Positions 59,000 through 64,000 of a stretch of DNA of 64,000 nt are shown one piece after another. The first letter of the stretch is position 1. Every line of letters begins with the position of its first letter. The stretch is from Eurosta solidaginis (lineage: Eukaryota > Arthropoda > Insecta > Diptera > Tephritidae): NCBI RefSeq assembly GCF_040869045.1, contig NC_090319.1:281205693-281269692 (forward strand), written 5' to 3'. The translations under genes and the position numbers were made by a program. The notes beneath the pieces are model-generated. The model ran no database searches. It worked only from the letters and a program-made list of their open reading frames with translations, and was not told the origin of the DNA.

Positions 59000-59343
59000 C
59001 AAAGAGGATAAATACAATAAGAGCCGTCACTCGTTATTTTTTTGGCATTTACTCGATGTAAACTATGAGGTAGTCGCTACTTTTTTTTTATGAGGGACAT
59101 TTTTTAATTGCCTTCCATTTATCCATGCGGTGTTGTCACTTTATGCAAACGTGTGTTTTGGAAGAGAATTAAATAATTAATTAAATACAGTCGGAAAAAT
59201 AAACACAAATACCCCATGAAAATGTATAGAAGACATTTATAAACATCTCGCCCAAAAAAAAAGTAGCGACTACCTCATAGTTTACATCGAGTAAATGCCA
59301 AAAAAATAACGAGTGACGGCTCTTATTGTATTTATCCCCTTTG
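59000..59343. mobile_element. Long-TIR MITE 1 inside gag
   Basis: Ends CAAAGAGGATAAATAC and its near-perfect inverse. The arms of about 85 bases include GAGCCGTCACTCGTTATTT and GAGGTAGTCGCTAC. A 7-bp duplication TCGTCGC lies at 58993-58999 and 59344-59350. There is no coding capacity. Long TIRs with 7-bp duplications are known for some P-superfamily elements (1360, Galileo); assignment is inference. Confidence 0.9.
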
Positions 59344-59389
59344 TCGTCGCTACCATCTTTGTTGTTGTTTCATACGTCTCAGCAATTAC

Positions 59390-59745
59390 CAAAGAGTATA
59401 TATTTGTCAAGAGGCGTCACTCGATACTTTTGCTGTTGCCAAAGCAAATTACTCGATGTTTTCTCAAGGTAGTCGTTGGTTTTTTTTATCAGATGTATTT
59501 ATAAAAACGCCTTCTATATATTTTCGTGGGGTATTTGTGTTTATTTTATTGATTGTATTAAATTAATTAATTAATTCTCTTTCCAAAAATCGTAATTATG
59601 CAAAGTCACTTTACCGCGTAACTATATAGGATTCAATTAAAAAAAACTAAACAAAACTTCCTTGAGAATCACACTCGACATGACAGGGTTGCTTTGGCAA
59701 CAACAAAGTATCGAGTGACGCCTCTTAACAAATATATACTCTTTG
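59390..59745. mobile_element. Long-TIR MITE 2 inside gag
   Basis: Ends CAAAGAGTATATATTTGTCA and inverse. A 7-bp duplication CAATTAC lies at 59383-59389 and 59746-59752. Its centre (GGGGTATTTGTGTTTATTTT, AATTAATTAATTAATTCTCT) is the reverse complement of the centre of MITE 1, so the two are related elements in opposite orientation, 46 bases apart. Confidence 0.9.
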
Positions 59746-59752
59746 CAATTAC

Positions 59753-60214
59753 TAGCACATCTTCAAGTGTTGGTTGCAATTTTTGAAGCGCTGCGACACG
59801 AACGGAATGACATTCGCGCGCGATTCCCCTAAGGTCGGCAACCAAATTTCTATGTGTTTGTGAGTCTTTCATCGTTCTCTTAAAAAAATCATACCGTGCG
59901 GCTAAAATGTGTCTTTTCATTTGGAAATGACCCGTTAACTTGTCTATTAACTGTTTGTACGAAAACGTAAGTAAATTATTGCTCCCAAATAAATTTTTTA
60001 ATAGCTCATACACATCTGAGCCAATCCACGATAAAAAGTAGGCTTTTTTCTTTTCATCATTTTCAACTGAACATGCAAGAAACTGTTGCGTTAACTGTTG
60101 CATATATGACTCCCAATTCTGCAAGTCCTTATTGAAATTGTGAAAAGGTGGGCATATGACTGATTCACTAGTACCCTGGCTTGGACCACTAGTCCGCTCC
60201 ATGAATGTTTTCAT
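59753..60214 (-). pseudogene. gag: mag-like gag, N-terminal part
   Basis: Starts MKTFMERTSG. Capsid-like core: ICPPFHNFNKDLQNWESYMQ, KKKAYFLSWIGSDVYELLKN, SYKQLIDKLTGHF, and RNLVADLRGIAREC. The frame is open to the border of MITE 2. The remaining gag (59351-59382 and below 58993) continues in the same frame once the two MITEs and one duplicate of each target are disregarded, so gag was intact when they inserted. Confidence 0.85.
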
Positions 60215-60381
60215 CCATCTTTGCTGCTCCTCTATGAGGCTTTTTGCAAATTTCTGCTGTTATTCCAGCAAAGTAACAAAACTTCCTTTATCAGTCGCCA
60301 TCATAATTTTTCGATTACCACCGCCGCGAATTAATTTTCAAACTTTTTTTTTTCTTTTTACTCGTCGCCAGTTGATATGTT

Positions 60382-60575
60382 TGTGAAGTCACACGCGTTA
60401 AGGTTGAGAGTAGATGAGAGACTGACTTTATTTAATTTGTTAAGACTTAAAACTACGTACATATGTATGAGAATAAGCATGTGGTTAATTTACATGGCTA
60501 TGTGAATGTATCTGGAGTGGAGCATTCTTTATATATACATATACAACAATAGATTAATACTTTACATATATAACA
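60382..60575 (-). mobile_element. 5' LTR of the mag-like element
   Basis: On the minus strand: TGTTATATATG start, AAATAAAGTCAG polyadenylation region near 60435, end at TTCACA. About 194 bases, a short LTR. The exact 3' border could be a few bases off. Confidence 0.65.
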
Positions 60576-60960
60576 ATTTCAACTCACCTACCAACTTTCA
60601 TCGCTTTATCCGTCTTTGGTAATGAATTATCGCACTTTTTCGGTTTTTCGAAATTTTCGATATCGAAAAAGTGGGCGTGGTTATAGTCCGATATTGTTCA
60701 TTTTAAATAGCGATCTGAGATGAGTGCTCAGGAACCTACATGCCAAATTTCTTCAAGATACCTCAAAATTTACTCAAGTTATCGTGTTAACGGACAGACG
60801 GACGGACGGACGGACGGACATGGCTCAATAAAATTTTTTTTCGATCCTGATGATTTTGATATATGGAAGTCTATATATATCTCGATTCCTTTATACCTGT
60901 ACAACCAACCGTTATCCAATCAAAGTTAATATACTCTGTGAGCTCTGCTGAACTGAGTAT

Positions 60961-63283
60961 AAAACAAGTAAGGAAGGTTAAGTTCGGGTGTAACCGAACA
61001 TTACATACTTAGTTGAGAGCTATGGTGACAACATAAGGGAAAATAACCATGTAGGAAAATGAACCGAGGGAAACCCTAGAAGGTGTTTATGTGATATGTG
61101 TTGCAAATTAAAGGCATTAAAGAGTATTTTATGAGGGAGTGGGCCATAGTTCTATAGGTGGACGCCATTTAGGGATATCGCCATAAAGGTGGATCAGGGT
61201 TGACTCTAGAAATTGTTTGCTCAATATTAGTATCAAAAGAAAGGTATTAATTAGGGTTTTAAAAGGGAGTGGTGGTAGTTGTATAGGTGGTCGCCTTTTC
61301 GAAATATCGCCATAACGGTGGACCAGGGGTTACTCTAGAATGCGCTTGTACAATATGGGTATCAAACGAAAGGTGTTAAAGAGTATTTTAAGAGGGAGTA
61401 GGCGTTAGTTCTATAGGTGGACGCCTTTTCGAGGTATCGCAATAAAGGTGGCCAGGGGTGACTCTAGAATGCGTTTGCACAATATGGGTATCAAACGAAA
61501 GCTGTTAATGAGTATTTTAAAAGGGAGTGGGCCTTAGTTCTATAGGTGGACGCCTTTTAGAGATATTGCCATAAAGGTGGACCAGGGGTGACTCTTGAAC
61601 GCTTTTGTACAATATGGATATCAAATGAAAAGTGTTAATGAGTATTTTAAAAGGGAGTGGCCCTTAGTTCTATAGGTGGACGCCTTTTCAAGATATCGCC
61701 ATAAAGGTGGACCAGGGGGGACTCTAGAATTTGTTTGTACGATATGGGTATCAAATGAAAGGTGTTAAGTATTTTAAAAGGGAGTGGGCCTTAGTTCTAT
61801 AGGTGGACGCCTTTTCGAGATATCGCCATAAAGGTGGATCAGGGGTGACTCTAGAATTTGTTTGTACGCTATGTGTATCAAATTAAACGTATTAATGAGG
61901 GTTTTAAACGGGAGTGGTGGTAGTTGTATATGTGAAGGCGTTTTCGAGATATCGACCAAAATGTGGACCAGGGTGACCCAGAACCTCATCTGCCGGGTAC
62001 CGCTTATTTATTTATTTATGTAATACCACGAACTTTATCCTTCCAAGATTTCAAGGGCTTTTGATTTCGCCCTGCAAAAATTTTTCATTTTCTTCTACTT
62101 AATATGGTAGGTGTCACACCCATTTTACAAAGTTTTTTTTAAGTTATATTTTGCGTCAATAAACCAACCCAATTACCATGTTTCATCATTCATTCATTCA
62201 TTTTTTTTTTTCATTTTTCGTAATTTTCGAAATCGAAAAGTGGGCGTGGTTATAGTTGGATTTCGGCCATTTTTTATACCAATACATAGTGAGTTCAGGT
62301 AAGTACGTGAACTGACTTTGGTAAAGATATATAGATTTTTGCTCAAGTTATCATGTTAACGGCCGAGCGGAAGGACAGACGGTCGACTGTGTATAAAAAC
62401 TAGGCGTGGCTTCAACCGATTTCGCCCTTCTTCACAGAAAACCGTTATCGTCCTAGAATCTAAGCCTCTACCAAATTTCACAAGGATTGGTAAATGTTTG
62501 TTCGACTTATGGCATTAAAAGTATCCTAGACAATTTAAATGGAAAAGGGCGGAGGCACGCCCATTTTGAAAATTTCTTTTGTTTTCGTATTTTGTTGCAC
62601 CATATCATTACTGGAGTTGAATGTTGACATAATTTACTTATCTACTGTAAAGATATTAACTTTTCTTTTAAAATTTGACTTTAAACAAATTTTTTTTTTA
62701 AAAGTGGGCGTGGTCGTTCTCGATTTTGCTAATTTTTATTAATAATGCAAGTAATAAGAGTAACGTTCCTGCCAAATGTCATCATGATATCTTCAACGAC
62801 TGCCAAATTACAGCTTGCAAAACTTCTAAATTACCTTCTTTTAAAAGTAGGCGGTGCCACGCCCATTGTCCAAAATTTTACTAGTTTTCTATTCTGCGTC
62901 ATAAGTTCAACTCATCTACCAAATTTCATCGCTTTGTGCGTATTTGGTAAAGAATTATCGCACTTTTTCGATTTTTCGAAATTTTCGATATCGAAAAAGA
63001 GGGCGTGGTTATAGTCCGATATCGTTCATTTTAAATAGCGATCTGAGATGAGTGCTCACGAACCTACATACCAAATTTCATCAAGATACGTCAAGTTACT
63101 CAAGTTATCGTGTTAACGGACGGACGGACGGACGGACATGGCTCCATAAATTTTTTTTCGATCCTGATGATTTTGATATATGGAAGTCTATATCTATCTC
63201 GATTCCTTTATGCCTGTACAACCAACCGCTATCCAATCAAAGTTAAAATACTCTGTGAGCTCTGCTCAACTGAGTATAAAAAT
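60961..63283 (+). mobile_element. DINE/Helentron-like element, copy B, uninterrupted
   Basis: Starts where copy A ends, sharing the AAAACAAG junction. Order: end hairpin GTTCGG-GTGTAA-CCGAAC, ACTTAGTTGAGAGCT, about 7 minisatellite units, GTGGGCGTGG blocks, CCAAATTTCA motifs, a GGAC microsatellite (63117-63136), then AGCTCTGCTCAACTGAGTAT. It is non-coding. Confidence 0.8.
61050..61975 (+). repeat. ~130-bp minisatellite of copy B, about 7 units
   Basis: The same unit as at 54140, with TCTAGAATGCG, GGTATCAAACGAAAG and GGTGGACGCCTTTT at each repeat. First and last units are the most diverged in both copies, and in the same way. Confidence 0.9.
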
Positions 63284-64000
63284 ACCTAAAAGCATTCATA
63301 TTTAGATGCGTATTCCTTTGTAGTTCTAGAATTGTTCAAAAAAATATCAATACCAACTCGTACAGACATCGCAAGTTAAGTCCAAGGAACTACAATAAAC
63401 TGGCCAGCCACATGACTGCAAATGATCATCATTTTGTCCCAACAAACGAAAGGAAGTGAAAATCAAGTTTTGTGTTCGGTGGAAGCAGCAGCAGCAACAA
63501 AAAATTTATAGAAGGTGCGTTAAATAAGCAATATTGTAAAACTATTTATAGATCATACGTTACTGAGACTCTTAAATGGTTATGCATTAAATTCTTTGCT
63601 ACGATAACATAATCGAGACCGCATTTAAACCCACATGTATATACATACAGCAGCGACCACGTAAATAACACTGGCTATTTTCCATAAAATTTCATATACT
63701 CTGTTGCAGCCAAAGAAAAACACACTTCCCGCGATGTTTAAATAGCTAATTCATTTATTCAAGTGTTTTTTCTTTCTTATTGATAAGTGCTTACGGCTCT
63801 ATTTTTTGTATCATAAAAAGATATCCCGTAATATGACATACTTTGAGTAACAAATGTACTCAACAATTATACACATCATCATGATGCAATTACAAGGTGA
63901 CTGACGTTGGCAGCTTCTCTTCCTAATCCGCCATCTTGATCTCCCACTCTGAAACTCAATTTGCCTATTTGCTAAACTACTTTTTCATTCAGAAGATAAA
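63284..64000. other. Possible unique host DNA
   Basis: No repeat recognised. A CAGCAGCAGCAACAA tract at 63488-63502 is followed by AGAAG|GTGCGT near 63514, a possible 5' splice site on the plus strand after an untranslated exon. Only inference. Confidence 0.35.

Larger units (their letters stand above)
55739..60575 (-). mobile_element. mag-like Ty3/Gypsy retrotransposon lacking its 3' LTR
   Basis: The 5' LTR (60382-60575, TGTTATA...TTCACA on the minus strand) is followed by a TGGCGACGAG primer-binding stretch. Then come gag, knuckles and protease, RT, RNase H and integrase. The pol frame runs straight into copy A of the DINE-like element at 55738, so the 3' LTR and about 35 bases of host element were deleted together. 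Zinc knuckle type and gag sequence fit the mag clade. Confidence 0.85.
54057..60962 (+). mobile_element. DINE/Helentron-like element, copy A (interrupted at 55739-60575)
   Basis: The 5' end is AACAAGTAAGGAAGG with hairpin GTTCGG-GTGTAA-CCGAAC. Subterminal ACTCAGTTGAGAGCT is repeated inverted at the 3' end (AGCTCTGCTGAACTGAGTAT). A ~130-bp minisatellite, a run of CCAAATTTCA-type motifs and a GGAC microsatellite follow in order. This layout fits non-autonomous Helentron relatives of Drosophila DINE-1. The retrotransposon replaces about 35 bases that copy B still has. Confidence 0.75.

Overview
The window looks like an AT-rich, transposon-dominated euchromatic or pericentromeric stretch of a higher fly (Diptera). 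Tephritid fruit flies are the best guess, because several repeat families seen here (a tRNA-derived SINE, DINE/Helentron-like elements, a LINE with a CAACAA tail, an errantivirus env relic) are typical of acalyptrate flies. The species cannot be proven from the sequence. Only one intact host gene is visible: a single-exon, secreted S1-family serine protease homologue at 25314-26093 that has lost all three catalytic residues.

Layout: 1-9600 holds LINE 3'-end relics, three blocks of degenerate TATCGA-rich repeat and a 291-bp palindromic MITE. 9.7-11.4 kb has two SINE copies with target-site duplications. 11.9-15.8 kb is one Ty3/Gypsy element broken by an internal inversion: RT-RNaseH-integrase lie on + and protease-gag-LTR on -. 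17.9-19.7 kb has a long-arm hairpin and a roughly 312-bp dimeric satellite. 20.4-22 kb contains an errantivirus env fragment, a truncated Helitron and a DINE-like end. 22.5-24.3 kb is a LINE fragment followed by an unrecognised protein-like block. 24.8-26.3 kb is the serine protease homologue and its flanks. 26.8-31.0 kb is a triple nest in which one SINE is split by another SINE and by a 3.5-kb LINE. 31.1-35.9 kb is a second copy of that LINE split by a jockey-like LINE, which creates a 500-residue chimeric reading frame.

36.2-41.1 kb is a palindromic element interrupted by a 4.27-kb Helitron (TC...CTAG, inserted between A and T) that carries about 28 tandem copies of a 129-bp repeat. 41-48.4 kb holds a solo LTR with a 4-bp duplication, a jockey relic with a SINE inside it, and a truncated LTR. 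48.4-53.1 kb is a near-complete but decayed R1-like LINE with a poly(A) tail. 54.1-63.3 kb is a head-to-tail pair of DINE/Helentron-like elements. The first of the pair is interrupted by a mag-like Ty3/Gypsy retrotransposon, whose gag is in turn interrupted by two related long-TIR MITEs with 7-bp duplications.

The main biology is serial nesting, which allows a relative chronology. In addition, two different rolling-circle-like element families carry homologous ~130-bp minisatellites. Coding products of the elements (reverse transcriptases, RNases H, endonucleases, integrases, gag, env) are mostly frameshifted, so the region looks like a transposon graveyard with a few relatively young layers.
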